A DNA stretch of 64,000 nucleotides from Paraspadella gotoi (Eukaryota > Chaetognatha). The notes under the pieces were generated by a model. That model saw nothing but the letters and a program-made list of their open reading frames with translations. It was not told the origin of the DNA and made no database searches. The translations under genes and the position numbers were made by a program. Positions 37,401 through 48,660 of this stretch are shown here, one piece after another. Each line of letters opens with the position of its first letter. The stretch's first letter is position 1. The stretch is from positions 12,317,723 through 12,381,722 of the forward strand of contig CM119263.1 in the NCBI GenBank assembly GCA_051294375.1. Direction: 5' to 3'.

Positions 37401-38345
37401 ACACTAAATCACAAAATCCTCCAATAGGCCGCGCTGAAGTTAGGCTTAGTTTCCTCTGAAAACGTTGGTAGTAAAAAATTAAGTCAACTACTTCTCCTTC
37501 TTTCAGGTTCGATCGACGCCAACCAGCGCATCTTCAAAACCAGCCATCCCCCTTTCGATGCCGCGGATTCAGTGGACGACGCTTCTCGAAGTCTTTTGAC
37601 TGAAGCCGTCTGCGCCGACAGCTGCGGCTGCGTCGGCGATGGCGCGGAAAACGGATGCGTCGGCGTTGTCGGCCCTGGAGGATGCGAAGCGCGTGGTTGC
37701 TTAGGCCGTAGCGGTTTCGGTGGAGTTGGTAGAAGCGCCGACGATCGGCGCGATCGAAAACCCTCACCGGAAAAAAATGGTCTGACCAACGAAATTATTT
37801 ATCAGGTGAGTGAGATGGTGGATAGTGGATTCACTTTTTAAAAAAATATGTTATTTTGTTTTTCATCTCTGAAATTTTAAACTGATTCTCATTTCAGAAT
37901 CTGCATCAAACGGCAATCGTGATGCAGAGCGGTTTGGAGGAAAGTCAAGACGACAACTCCATTCTGCTCATCGTCGACTTTGATTCCGAAGATTTTCAAA
38001 TTACCGCCGCAAAAGTAAGGCGTACTAAAATATCATATATTAATACATAAATATTGAATAACTTTTATATTGGTTGTACCAATTTCATGTTCTTAAATAT
38101 ATCTAATCAATACAATATTAGGACTGATATTTTTAATTATAACGAGAAAACCCCTTTTAAAGGTAAGCGACGAATCTCTACCCATGGCGGATTTGGCCCG
38201 CAAGGCCGTGGAAACCAACGACCTTTTGTTTTTGGTTGAGGAAGTTTACAACAGATGGCAGCTTCAGCGGTGCCCCTTGGAGGCGAGCGACCAAGAGGTC
38301 TCCTGTTTGCCGTTGATAGAGGAATTGCAAGAATCTGAAGAATGA
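33803..38345 (+). CDS. Coiled-coil protein, unrecognised family (copy C, only copy with a 3' end)
   Basis: Exons: 33,803-33,904, 34,825-34,939, 35,225-35,311, 35,864-35,967, 36,687-36,777, 36,944-37,144, 37,507-37,805, 37,898-38,014 and 38,163-38,345 (TGA). Phases agree through most joins; the third join would need a GC-AG intron (AAG|GCAATT). Visible protein: acidic N-terminal part (AVDGIIAANCYEEDHV), GIWIVNLEITEQ, then coiled coil (QLRIEQARRRVLEWEFVAKL; RIIEMSERKVAQLQEQK; LRERLSELSDVAVVQEM), a Ser/Ala-rich linker, and a C-terminal part with LLFLVEEVYNRWQLQRCPLE. No signal peptide or membrane segment, so it is probably intracellular. The first listed exon follows an acceptor, so the true start lies upstream, toward or within the antisense lectin gene. 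Copy C lacks 15 bases in exon 1 and one base in the 37,507 exon relative to copies A and B. Frame within the 37,507 exon is ambiguous. Confidence 0.6.
34452..34568. repeat. (CT)n and (GA)n tracts flanking a short spacer
   Basis: A CT tract at 34,452-34,487 and GA tracts at 34,525-34,568 could fold into a purine-pyrimidine hairpin. They lie in the first long intron of the coiled-coil gene. Confidence 0.85.
36050..36059. other. Assembly gap (10 N)
   Basis: By comparison with copies A and B (reverse strand of the cttctatttccactcc region), about nine bases are missing here, close to the N count. The gap lies in an intron. Confidence 0.9.
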
Positions 38346-39107
38346 AAATCATTAGTTCGTTTGTTCGTTCGTTGGTTTGTTCTTTTTTTAGCCATAAATT
38401 TGCATGTTTTTAACGTTATTAGTTAAAGTAATCGACAACGCGGAGCCCTTGGCGGGCGAACTTGAGTATTTGTTCAAAAGCGATAACGTTTATCATTTTT
38501 CAATAATGAGTGATTTTAACAAAATTTCAAAATTTTAACGGTTGTTAATAACACATCCGGATAGATGGGAAGGAAACGTAGACCAAATAAAGAATGCATG
38601 CGGGGTTAAACAAATACGTTTAATTTTAGAAAACGTAACTCTTCGCAACCAATTTCAAGTAAATTTCTGCCTTGCGATATTGTATGAGAATGACTTTTGT
38701 TTGTGTATTGAACCTAAGTATAACCGCGTTTCGCATTATTAGCTTGACTCTTTTAAACTCGTGTGAGCGTCTATTAATGAATTCGATCCATAACCTGAGC
38801 ATTAAAGCTGTAGTAATTAGTAATTAAGAACTATAAGATAAGTAAATGTACATGACAGGACCTTTATAAATTATAACAGATAATGAAACTGAGATATATG
38901 ACGTTAAGTGTTTACATGTAATTGTGTTGAAAAATATATTGTTGGCTTGAATCCTTTTTGAACCCAAATAAATGTTTCAACAAAAGTAATCGTAGTTTCA
39001 TCTTAATGGAACAACTGCTGATAGAAACAAGTAGCAATCATCCAATGAATACTAAATTTCTCCTCATGTTATATAAGATTAATTAGAAAACGTAAAATAA
39101 CTTCATT
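38346..39107. other. 3' flank of the coiled-coil gene, no further gene seen
   Basis: An AT-rich intergenic stretch. A possible polyadenylation signal AATAAA lies at 38,586-38,591. Short open frames here have no coding character. Confidence 0.45.
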
Positions 39108-39164
39108 GTTTACAACAACGACGTGAGCTGTCCTCACCCTCGATGACGGCCTCTTACCCCTGTC

Positions 39165-40034
39165 TGTTTTAAAATTCGGGGTTACGTCATTTAATGTGTT
39201 AATTAAACGACACCAAGGTTGACAATAACCCCTTTTTAAAAGCCAGGTTAGCTCACTTATTAATATTATGTACCTTTTACCAATTCTCTTATAACTTCAT
39301 GTATACAGAGTGTTCCACTTAAGTTGAACTCTTACTAAGTTTAAAATATGATAGGATAAAATTATTCTAAGCTAATACAGGTTATAAATATAATATCCTC
39401 AAATGGGGACCCTTAACCTGGACCGCAGGCAAGCCTGGGTCAAAGTAATCCCTCAGGTCCCTAGCAGGTCCTAACCCAGTGCATACACCGGGCACCTCAG
39501 CGTTCTCCTTAATCCCTAGCCTACCAAAATCTAACTAATAGCTAACTCTGCAAAAACATAATGTATGTTTAATACATCTACTATAACATTAGCTAAGAGT
39601 AATCTAGTACAGACGGTATACAATACAAGTAAATTACAATACACAGACCAAGCTTTTTAATAATAAGACGTTTTATAATTTTGATTCAACTTTTTATGAA
39701 GAATCTGAATCTTTATTGGGAGTTCTAGGGGGTTTCTTTTTGGAGTTTACTATTTTGTTGGAATATTACTGCTAATGTATTATATTTTACTATTCGGTTC
39801 CTGAGTCAATATGAATAAGATATTTTTGTACGAGTTAATCTTAGTTAATCTTGCTATCTCACATCTAAATATCTTTGTTAGATCATTCAAATAAGTTTTT
39901 TGTTAAACTCTAATGAGCAAGGTCACAAACGGCTGTCGAAAATGAATAGGCAACGACATGACTCAGAAGAGTCTAACATTCAAGAAGCAATTTGGCGCTC
40001 CTTACAGGACAGACAGGATGAAGAGGGCATGGGA
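39165..40034 (+). repeat. Left inverted-repeat arm of the element
   Basis: Starts at tgttttaaaatt and runs to aagagggcatggga, reverse-complementary to 42,159-43,622 apart from one large length difference. Its inner end carries an open segment (SKMNRQRHDSEESNIQEAIW) matching the protein in the right arm. Confidence 0.85.
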
Positions 40035-40603
40035 AATCTGGAAATTAGCACTTTTAACAATTAGGCTTGTATTATGCCTGGAACTATATTATAGTTATTT
40101 CACATGTAACCGAGGTACGTAATTAACTAAAAAGGCAATCGATGCCAAAATAAAGCTTGGATAAACGTTACGAAAATACAACACTTCAAAACTTCCAGAT
40201 AAATGAAAACTAGTACCTGTAACAATTAGACTTGTATTCTACCCGGAAACCATGTATACAACGAAAAGAGTCTAATCGAACGCCTTAAGTCCGTTCACTC
40301 GTATAAATTCGAATTGCTGCGTCGACTAAAGACATACCAACCACAATTACATTCCCCGAGAGAAGAAATAAAATTGGTTTTCCATAGATATTCCTTCAAA
40401 CCAAACAGTAAAGTTTACGTAGTTAATTTAATAACCAAAAGCCAAGTTTTTTATGTTTAAAAATACTCAAATGAAGTTAGGTCGAGGGGATCACATAACA
40501 AAATAAAACTACTTTTTGGGTGTGAATTGGGCAGTAACAAAAATAGCCTCATTGGCAAAAATTAACTATTATTATGATAAACGGAGACATGCACTAAGTG
40601 GTT

Positions 40604-41098
40604 CTAATTAAAGTCCTCCGCTGGTTCGTTATCTGCCCCATTCTCCTCCCTTTTGACGTCGTGCACATCTTCCCATAGCTTGCGCATGAGGGAGGACCTT
40701 GATTGCCTCATCAGCTCAGTGAAAGCTTCAGGCCCGCGTCCAATGACGCAAATGATAACTTCCCTTCCCCGATTTGTTTTCATCTTCTTCAATGGCTGTC
40801 TGATTTTCCCCTTGACGGCTCGAGTGAATTCAAAATTTTTCCGATACTGGAAGCTCCGCTGTATGGCATTTTGGCTCGCCGCAGTCGCTGGTTGGATTCC
40901 AAATTGTTCCAAGACTTTCATGTTGCATCCGCATGTTCCAGATCCCATCTGCATTAGTCTTCTGTTGAGGAATAACCCACAGCATTGGGACTGGCAGAGC
41001 GTATTGCTGTGATCACTCGTCCTGAATTTCTCCCCATTCACTTTTACCACATTCACTTTTACCACATTTACCATATGGTGTGCGCGCACCAGACGCAT
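40604..41098 (-). CDS. Element-encoded protein, unrecognised
   Basis: A 164-codon ATG-initiated open frame inside the element on the minus strand. It has a cysteine cluster (CQSQCCG, GTCGCNMK) followed by a basic region and an acidic C-terminus (GADNEPAEDFN). No known transposase, integrase or reverse-transcriptase motif is visible. It may be one exon of a decayed transposase. A 15-bp tandem duplication (gtgaatgtggtaaaa twice) near its start repeats the residues NVVKV. Confidence 0.4.
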   Translation of the reverse strand: MRLVRAHHMVNVVKVNVVKVNGEKFRTSDHSNTLCQSQCCGLFLNRRLMQMGSGTCGCNMKVLEQFGIQPATAASQNAIQRSFQYRKNFEFTRAVKGKIRQPLKKMKTNRGREVIICVIGRGPEAFTELMRQSRSSLMRKLWEDVHDVKREENGADNEPAEDFN

Positions 41099-41987
41099 TC
41101 ACTGATTGCTCGGAGAACTGATGAGACCGTCGGGGTTTCACTGCGACGGCGTTGCGCAACAACTTCAGAGCAAAACCACTCCATGTTGGAATATGGACTA
41201 TAGACATTGCGGAAGCCGTTTTAGTTAATTATTTAATCCCCTATTCTAAAATTTAAACTCTTCAACTAATTTAAAAATCATTTGTTAAATGCAGTTTAAT
41301 TACAATTTTCATTTATTAATTATATTACAATTCACCTAATACAATTTTTACAATAATTATTTTTTCTCTAGCGATATATACAATTGACTACAATTAAAAC
41401 TTGAATTACTCATTGTTTATTTTTTTTTTATTTATATATAATATGTTAACTTAAAATTTACCTAAAATTCTACTATATGTATATTACATATGTATTTACA
41501 ATTTTATTTAACAATTGTATTTTACAATTAAGTTGAAAATTTAACTATATTAAATGTAAACTTTTTTTCTAATTAAAACTATCTACATTGTACAACCAGA
41601 ACTAATCTGACGGCTTCGGCAACGCAAGCATCGGTAATCGTGATAGCTGCTTCGCCCTACTTGATTCCATAGTCATTCAAACTCAATATCCTCATTGTCA
41701 GTCTTTATTCCTTAATACAAACTCCAAAAAGTCTGAGTAGACGTTTCTTTGCAACGGCTCCTTCTCATACGATCGTAGGCTGTTATGGTCCATTTCTGGA
41801 CATTTTTCGTTAACTTCTTTATCTCACAATTCACCTCGGTTATCAAAGATGGATGAGTTGCTGCTGCAACCGGCTGTCGGGAACGGCAGTGGGGACGAAC
41901 TACTCCATTAAACCATGTACAGCGTGAGGCACAATCCGCGCAGAGAAGGTGGCCCCCACAGCATTGAAGGGAAGAACTGCTCCTATT

Positions 41988-42290
41988 TTATGGTATTAAT
42001 TCCTTACATACTATGCATGTTAGCGCACTTGGCGCAAATGTTGTCTCTTCAATCCACTGATCCTTTTCCTCCCTCAGGATATGTTGCATTATCCCCTCTG
42101 TCTCTTCTTCATCCCTCATTTGGCCCTCAGTCGTTGGATCAGGCAGCAGTTGCGCTCCTCCCATGCCCTCTTCATCCTGTCTGTCCTGTAAGGAGCGCCA
42201 AATTGCTTCTTGAATGTTAGACTCTTCTGAGTCATATTGTTGCCTATTTATTTTCGACAGCCATTTGTGACCTTGCTCATTAGAGTTTAG
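41988..42290 (-). CDS. Element-encoded acidic protein segment lying partly in the inverted repeat
   Basis: An open frame of ~100 codons, lacking a good ATG, reading NRQQYDSEESNIQEAIWRSL then an acidic stretch and TCIVCKELIP before the stop. The single C-x2-C could be half of a zinc-binding site. Its first half is duplicated in the left arm. A further acidic open stretch (CPEMDHNSLRSYEKEPLQRN) lies downstream on the same strand near 41,730-41,810 and may be another exon. Confidence 0.4.
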   Translation of the reverse strand, partial: LNSNEQGHKWLSKINRQQYDSEESNIQEAIWRSLQDRQDEEGMGGAQLLPDPTTEGQMRDEEETEGIMQHILREEKDQWIEETTFAPSALTCIVCKELIP

Positions 42291-43622
42291 CAAAAAACTT
42301 ATTTGAATGATCTAACAAAGATATTTAGATGTGAGATAGCAAGATTAACTAAGATTAACTAGTACAAAAAATATCTTATTCATATTGACTCGGGAACCGA
42401 ATAGTAAAATATAATACATTAGCAGTAATGTTCCAACAAAATAGTAAACTCCAAAAAGAAACTCCCTAGAACTCCCAATAAAGATTCAGATTCTTCATAA
42501 AAAGTTGAATCAAAATTATAAAACATCTTATTTAAAGCTTTCGAGAATTAAGATTAAGGGCTTCACGTCATTAAAAGATTTGCATTTAAAAATGGTGATT
42601 AAACCAATAGGAATTAGGAATCTGGTTTCGGCTTTCTTATTGGTATTCTTATTGGTTTTGACCAATAAGAATCAGGCCTCGTGCGAGGAGTGACGAGAGT
42701 GGAGCAGAGTTTGAGAAAATATAAAAGCTAATCAGAAATCGTTGAGATAATTTTGAATAACCAATTAGGAGCTGATAATCAATTTTAATGATGTAATAGA
42801 TATAATTCTTACGAAATTGAGAGACTAAAATTAAAAACCAATCAGGATTGAAGTAAAAAAGATAATAGCTAATCATAAAGCCGGAAGAACTAATGATGTT
42901 AAAAAGTAGTCATTTACATATTAATTTGAATAGAGCTGGTCGAGGCATTCATCTATGCTGGGAGCATTAATTCATCTATGCTTGGAGCATTCATATGGGC
43001 TTGAATCATTCATTGATTCAGTGAATAATCATTCATATCTCTGGGGGCAATATATGCCAAGGTTACTATACTCTGATAAGAGTTAGATATAAGTAAAATA
43101 TAAGTGTAATCACCAAACCTCATATAGGGGTTTTATAGGGTAGTATTGGGCCATAACCCTGATTCCTGGGTCTGTGAATTGTAATTTACTTGTATTGTAT
43201 ACTGTCTGTACTAGATTACTCTTAGCTAATGTTATAGTAGATGTATTAAACATACATCTTGTTTTGGCAGAGTGAGCTATTAGGCTAGGGATTAAGGAGA
43301 ACGCTGAGGTGCCCGGTGTATGCTAGGGACCTGAGGGATTACTTTGACCCAGGCTTGCCTGCGGTCCAGGTTAAGGGTCCCCATTTGGGGATATTATATT
43401 TATAACCTGTATTAGCTTAGAATAGTTTTATCCTATCATATTTTAAACTTAGTAAGAGTTCAACTTAAGTGGAACACTCTGTATACATGAAGTTATAAGA
43501 GAATTGGTAAAAGGTACATAATATTAATAAGTGAGCTAACCTGGCTTTTAAAAAGGGGTTATTGTCAATCTTGGTGTCGTTTAATTAACACATTAAATGA
43601 CGTAACCCCAAATTTTAAAACA
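42159..43622 (-). repeat. Right inverted-repeat arm of the element with ~630-bp extra segment
   Basis: It matches the left arm as an inverted copy in two blocks (42,159 to ~42,535 and ~43,175 to 43,622). The ~630 bp between them have no counterpart in the left arm. They include two CCAAT motifs in opposite orientation near 42,635-42,670 and short tandem copies of catctatgctgggagcatt near 42,950-42,990. Confidence 0.8.
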
Positions 43623-43710
43623 TTGTCATTTCTCAAACCTTTGTTGGACACACTCTCTCTCTCTCTCTCTTTAAATTTTTAATAAGATCGTCGTTGTTGT
43701 AAACCATAAA

Positions 43711-43734
43711 ATTCTAATTCTAATTCTAATTCTA
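43711..43734. repeat. (ATTCTA)4 short tandem repeat
   Basis: Four copies of a six-base unit immediately outside the right end of the element. Confidence 0.9.
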
Positions 43735-44999
43735 ATCTCAAACGCAACGAAAGAATTAGAACAATGCCTAGATAAAATTAATTGAATTCCCTACTTTTCT
43801 CGCCGTGATAAAGAATTTTATTTTATGCAATAGTAATTATAGGAAGAACAAATCTAGCTAGGATGATGTCAACTAAACGTTTCTATTTGTCAGTCTTTCT
43901 GTCTGTTTATCAAGGGACATAATACTCATAGGCTTGATCATGGTTATGAAATAATTTAAGTCCTAACCAAGATAAATATCTTGAGGCAGTTTTCGTCAAG
44001 AGATAAAATATGAGATATTTACGATTAATTTTTGAATCTTTTCAAATGAAATGTCAAGATTAACCTATGTAATTGCGACAACAAATATAAGATTTAGTCA
44101 ATAATGAATAGAAACTAATCTATCCATAATAATCGCCTCACTTTTGACACTGGACAGTGAACACTGAACACTGTTCAGTGATCAGGCTGCAAACTTTTAA
44201 TAATATGCGATTTTATTCGAATACTGCAAGGTTGGTTCAGTCTCATAATGAAAAACTATTTCATATCAAAAAAATAATTTGTAAACAATTTTTAAATTGT
44301 TCTCATGATGTAAAAAACTGAACTAGTTCATTGAGAACTGTATTTTTCAATGTAGCATTGTATAAAAGAATAACTTGCATTATCTAAAATTACAATTGTA
44401 CTCCGGCCCAGGCAAAATGCAATGAAATTAGTACTTTTCTTGTTTGATGTCACTACTAAGTCGAAAACTAAATTCCTAAGAAAAGTAAAACAAATGAACA
44501 TTACTTTTCTTTTTTTTCCCAAAAAGTATGTATGTACCGAAAAGCTAAGATGAACTTAAAAGAGTTTGAAAAAAAAAACTATCTAATGATAATAAAATTT
44601 ATTAAGACGAATTTAATAAGAATTAAAAATATTTATATTTAATATTCAGATGGGCCAAATTGATATTATTATGTTTTTAAAAAAATTTAATTCATATAAA
44701 CTACGTAAATGGTTTGATATGATGATTTTCTTCTTAAAAACCTGTCATTTATAGATTCTTTAAAACCTTATAAGGCCATAACACAATTCCTATCCATTCA
44801 ATAATCAGAGTTGTCTTGAAGTCCATTTTATTCCGCCTCTTAATCATAGTCTTATATCACAACACGCCAGCTTGAATGATCAATACCCTCATCAAGCGAT
44901 AAGCGTCTTTGCTCATTTGTTAATCATCACACTCGGGATTGCCTCTGATAATCCCCGCCCCATAAACCTATAATCAGCTCCCATAAGTCTACTAATGCC
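43735..44999. other. Intergenic AT-rich stretch, no gene seen
   Basis: There is no open frame with coding character. A short imperfect tandem (acactgaacactgttcagtg) lies near 44,160. Confidence 0.5.
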
Positions 45000-45185
45000 C
45001 TATGCTTTCTCGCGCGCTTCAAACGCTTGGCTGCCAATGGTCGATCAATTCGTCGCCCCAACTATTCATTGTCGCTCAAAAGAAACCCCCTCTCAACTAC
45101 GCGAGTTCCACCTTTGCTCCTCCCAAATGTCGTATAACCGCGTTCGGCGGTTAAGATATTTCATGATTGTGACATTTCTCTCTCT

Positions 45186-45263
<78 letters not shown>

Positions 45264-45600
45264 AGCACATCTCTCGCTCGCTCGCGCCGCCATGTTTGCC
45301 CGGGGTAGCAAGTTCGAATTCTGATTGGCCCGATGACTCGCGATTAACATCCTCATTGGCTCTGAGAACGGAGCTGCTGCCTGGCGACGTTTTTCGCGCC
45401 GCGACGTGTCGCCGCTGCTGCGGTCGCGACGTAGACTGGAGAGAGAAAGGGAGAGAGAGAGAGAAAAAAAAAAAGAAAGAAAGACGGCGCCTTAACGCCA
45501 TTCGACGCGTGGCGTTCTCGGCGCTGCCTTCGTTCGTCGCTCGTCTCGTTCGCGTTCCCCCGATGCCTACCCTCGGTGGCGCGCGCGTCTGGGCGGCGTC
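45000..45600 (+). promoter_or_regulatory. CpG-rich probable promoter with CCAAT and YY1-type sites
   Basis: After a long AT-rich stretch the sequence becomes GC- and CpG-rich. It holds a forward CCAAT at 45,034-45,038, two reverse CCAAT boxes at 45,324-45,328 and 45,355-45,359 (31 bp apart, a spacing seen in NF-Y promoters), and gccgccatgtttg at 45,286-45,298, which matches the YY1 consensus. No TATA box is obvious. It could serve a plus-strand transcript such as the triple-module gene from 53,373, or a minus-strand gene. Direction is not proven. Confidence 0.45.
45177..45260. repeat. (CT)n microsatellite, ~84 bp
   Basis: An almost uninterrupted CT tract within the CpG-rich block. GAGA-type repeats at promoters can bind GAGA factors in insects; whether that applies here is unknown. 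Confidence 0.95.
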
Positions 45601-45806
45601 GGGCGGCGTCCGACCGGCCACCGCCTCGTTTTATCATCGCGCCGTTCTAATTTTTGTGGTTCCCTCGACGTCGGATTTCGTTTTCCCTTTTCCTCCATAT
45701 CTCTCGCCTACTCGACCCGGTCTTTCTCTGTTTCACTCGTTATCTGTCCAAGCGCTGATTCGCCGGATTTTCGCAGATTTTTCTTCTCTTGCCAAGTTTC
45801 TTTTTC

Positions 45807-45809
45807 GTC

Positions 45810-45842
<33 letters not shown>
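45807..45842. repeat. (GTC)n trinucleotide repeat
   Basis: About eleven GTC/TCG units. They translate as polyarginine in one frame, which belongs to no supported gene. Confidence 0.9.
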
Positions 45843-45845
<3 letters not shown>

Positions 45846-45929
45846 TTTTTTTTTGACGTGTGTTTTTGCTTCCGGCTGCGCGACTCTCCTCGTTGGCGAT
45901 GACTCACATGCATTTCTTTCACACCTGGA

Positions 45930-46100
45930 CTCTATCTTTCTCTCCCTTCCTCATCTCCTTTCTTCTCTTCTGCTTTCCTCTCTTTTCCTATCTTCTTCTC
46001 TCCTCTCCTCTCATCTCCTTTCCTCTCCTCTCCTCTTTTCTCCTGTTTTCTTCTCTTCTCTTCTCTCCTCCTCTTTCCTCTCTGCCTTCTCTCGTTTACT
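45930..46100. repeat. Pyrimidine-rich CT/TCC tract
   Basis: About 170 bp of irregular TCTCC/TTCTC units, low complexity, no gene. Confidence 0.85.
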
Positions 46101-48600
46101 CACGTCGACCCCGCCCGGCAAAAAAAATTTGTAATATCGCGTATGGAAAAAGTTAATCAGACAATATTTTTTGACAAAATTTTTAACGACATTTTTGAAT
46201 GTCACTCGTGTGGTTTTTCTTCATTTTATAGAACTTTATATATATTTTACTTTTTCTTAGCTTTTTCTTTACTTCTATTTGCATTCCTATTTATATATTT
46301 TTCAGCTTTATTTTTCCTTTCCTCTAATTTGTTATTGGGTTCATAAAGTGGTTGAAACTAGTGACTTATGTAGCAAATCTTGAAAAAAAAAAAATTACAT
46401 GTACGTACATAATCAAAAAAGTTAGCTTCTTCTGATTCATATATGCTTCAATATTTGAAAATAAAAGAAAAGAGGTATTTAATAACAATGTTGTTGCTCT
46501 GTATATTGAGTGACCAAACCCATGAACAAAACAAGGAGGATGATAGAGGTTGATTCTGCTTAAGCAGATTTGACTAAAAAGTGTTTCTTACCCATTCTCA
46601 TTGAGAATAATGGTTTTGTTTATTTAATTATGCGTAGATCAAGACCCACAGAGACCATGTTATGTATAAGTACAAAAATATCTTTAAAATATTATTATAA
46701 TGTAATACAGTAAATGATGGTTTTCTAAGAGGGGTAATCATAAATGAAAAGGCTAGATTTTTTTGCATGTACTTTTTTCTCGATTTTTATAACAGTCTGG
46801 TAAAAGTTTCGGCGACTTTATCATTTACAATTTGTTTTTTAAATCTAATCGAGAAATATAATTAAAGGTGTAAAAATGGAAATGAATCAAATTAAATACA
46901 TATAAAACTTGTTCGACCAATACTTGTAAAACATGTAAGAATTAACATTAATGTAAGAATAGTATTGAGGAACCGAAAAGTTCTTGAAGTTTAGTACAGC
47001 GTAACTGAACAAAAAAAAATATCTTTATATCTCTCGGTCGCTCTCATCACTCTCTCGTTCGCTCTCTCTCTCTCTCACGCTCTCTCTCTCTCCCTCCTCC
47101 ATTGACAGTTGGTGCGCGCAATTTTCTCTAGTCACGATGACGTCATTGAATGTGTTCGCGCTTCATAGTTCGCGAGATGAGTGCAAATTAGATTGAAAAC
47201 GCGTGCAGGTCTCCTCGTTTGAGTTCGTAGGGAGTTCGTTTTTGATTCACGAATGATCTTTGGCTATTTGGTCAAAATTTAATCAAAAATGGGCAGAGTT
47301 CAAACTCGGCCGTCATTTTCTCTGGCGAGTTTCTCCAGGGATACGTTGCGATGGACCTAACGGCTTTTCCTTTTTATTTTTTTAAATTTCATCATCCATT
47401 ATCAGTTTTTGACAAATTTAGAAAAGGTTTATATGATTTAAATAATTTCCCTTACCGTACCAAATTAAGTTTTTAATTTTCTCCGATCATGCTGTATGTG
47501 TGTCTTCGTTTTATTTTTTTTTTCTAAGTATAAACCTCAAAAAATATTCTACGAAGAAAGTCGTTAAATTTGATTATAAGCTCCAACGCGTGAGCCTCCA
47601 TCTCCTGCTTTTTTCTTCATTTCTTTTTCCCCTCATTTTTCTCTTTTCCTTCGTCGACACCCGAAGAGAGAAAATTGCACGAAAACAGAGATTGAAAAAA
47701 AAACCGGGAGAAAATATTTGAGACAAGGTTGCGGCGGTGATAGATCGAGATCGGGTAGACCGAATGAAGTGTGGTGTGCGGTGAAGACGTAAAGAGCGAT
47801 AAACTTTAATTAATATTAGAAAGAATGTTGAATACTGGGTACGTCTATTCGCCAAAAGCTGAAAAGCCAATCCATCCAATGGCACCGGGCCATGACCCTG
47901 TTTAATTAACTTGTTCCTCAATCTCTGAATTGACATCTTCAGCTATTTCGTCGCGACGAACGTCATGAAGTCCGCCCTATTTTCCCCAGACCTTCGGAGC
48001 CTCGGCAACGAACGATTTCCCTGCCTCGGGGGAAAAAGCTTTCCGCATAATCAACGAGTCCTAGATTCGCCTCGGGACACGGAGGCTTTTTAGGCAAAGC
48101 GAGGAAAGGAAACAGTATTTCTCAGTCGCCTTCCAGTTGGGATAATTTCTCGCTTAAATTTAAATCAGAAAGTTCGACCTCGGAATTTCTGAATTTTTTA
48201 AGGTTCCACCGAAATTCTACTCCTGAAAAGAGTTAAAGACTAAAAAGTTTCATACTACTTCCAATTTCCACATCGGGTTGTGACTTTTCCCCCATTTCCA
48301 CTTTTCACATTTCTCTTCTCTCATCGTTAATATTGCGTTTCGGGTTTTCGCTTTTTCCCCGCGCTCAAGTTGCCTTCAAACCTAGTTCTCTCTCCTAGTC
48401 TCCGATTTCCCAGTTTTTCTTCCTTCTTTCCTTCCGTTTTTTCCATCTTCCAGTTCCCAGTTTCTCTTCTACCACGAGTCACTTTCCAGTTTGCCCGGGA
48501 GGCCGATATCAAGCTGTAAAATTATTCGGTTTGACTTCCAATTTTCCCCTTCATACTCTCATCATTTTCCAAAAGACCGCACGAAAATGTTGCGAATAGT
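46101..48600. other. Non-coding stretch with one CRE-like site
   Basis: AT-rich sequence. A perfect TGACGTCA palindrome lies at 47,138-47,145 beside CT-rich DNA and could be a cAMP-response-type element. Open frames near 47,574-47,936 (minus) and a 42-codon ATG frame at 47,966 (plus) have some coding character, but I cannot link them to any gene. Confidence 0.35.
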
Positions 48601-48602
48601 GA

Positions 48603-48605
48603 GAC

Positions 48606-48637
<32 letters not shown>

Positions 48638-48660
48638 CGACGAACACGATGACGACGTCA
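48603..48660. repeat. (GAC)n trinucleotide repeat
   Basis: GAC/ACG units with a few ATG interruptions, no gene context. Confidence 0.9.

Larger units (their letters stand above)
39108..43704. mobile_element. DNA-transposon-like element with long terminal inverted repeats, unknown superfamily
   Basis: The outermost 16 bp (gtttacaacaacgacg at 39,108-39,123) recur inverted at 43,689-43,704. Inside these, arms of several hundred bases are inverted copies of each other with ~95% visual identity. The central part carries degraded coding sequence but no transposase signature I recognise (no DDE/D spacing could be assigned). Target-site duplication is not obvious beyond a possible AT. The 4.6 kb size, arm length and partial coding inside the arms fit a cut-and-paste DNA element or a derivative. 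It may instead begin at the inner repeat boundary (39,165/43,622). Confidence 0.7.

Noticed and set aside
6743-37816. A natural three-gene tandem array of lectin receptors
   Set aside because: Copies A and B share the same frame-breaking indels, end at N gaps and chimeric joins, and are bracketed by a direct repeat. Misassembly explains all of this more simply, though read depth should decide.
45151-45856. Overlapping 156- and 186-codon frames over the CpG block
   Set aside because: They cross the CT tract and the GTC repeat (poly-Arg end). CpG-rich DNA lacks stops, so these are chance frames over a probable promoter.
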